From the NCBI GenBank assembly GCA_003249275.1, contig QKJO01000126.1, forward strand, positions 1 through 6,198: DNA of 6,198 nucleotides, read 5' to 3'. Origin of the DNA: Spirochaetaceae bacterium (GTDB lineage: Bacteria; Spirochaetota; Spirochaetia; Spirochaetales_E; Spirochaetaceae_B). The position numbers and the translations under genes were made by a program. The notes beneath the pieces are model-generated. The model was given only the letters and a program-made list of their open reading frames with translations. It had not been told where the DNA came from and did not search any database. Positions 6,176 through 6,198 of this stretch are shown here, piece after piece. Numbering within the stretch: the first letter of the stretch is position 1; every line of letters begins with the position of its first letter.

Positions 6176-6198
6176 GTCTGCATTTGTTGACTAAAGTG

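Noticed and set aside
6103..6183. N-terminal extension of rpe to the ATG at 6183
   Set aside because: The added 27 residues match nothing in the Rpe family, no ribosome site precedes the ATG, and the stretch contains the candidate promoter and palindromes.
6187..6192. TTGACT on the plus strand as a -35 of a divergent gene
   Set aside because: The window ends 6 bases later, so no -10 or gene can be seen; one hexamer alone is not evidence.

Overview
The window looks like ordinary chromosome from a spirochaete (order Spirochaetales or close to it). RecA's C-terminal core (around [10 protein letters not shown] and IGQGR) resembles the spirochaete RecA proteins I remember, and a run of envelope-directed TPR proteins beside housekeeping genes fits that group. 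This is recognition from memory, not a database result. All seven genes lie on the minus strand, so transcription runs from high to low coordinates. No tRNA, rRNA, CRISPR array, insertion sequence or phage gene was seen, and no gene-free stretch exceeds 300 bases.

In transcription order, right to left: (1) rpe, ribulose-phosphate 3-epimerase (5431-6102), preceded by about 96 bases with a good-looking promoter and two short perfect palindromes. (2) A three-gene cassette (2464-5363) with overlapping stop and start codons. It encodes a secreted TPR protein with a C-terminal coiled coil, a secreted protein of no recognised family with a C-terminal helical tail, and a single-pass membrane protein with cytoplasmic TPRs and an extracytoplasmic C-terminal domain. 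(3) A 157-base intergenic region with a candidate recA promoter framed by an inverted repeat. (4) recA (1203-2306), folK (663-1190) and scpA (1-673, running off the window edge), spaced 12 bases apart and then overlapping by 11, so probably one transcript.

The housekeeping genes are secure: recombination and repair (RecA), folate synthesis (FolK), chromosome condensation (ScpA) and the pentose phosphate pathway (Rpe). The part least explained by known biology is the middle cassette. Its tight coupling, matching export signals, protein-interaction modules and the inner-membrane topology of the last product suggest an uncharacterised cell-envelope complex. That is inference; no enzymatic motif was recognised in any of the three.
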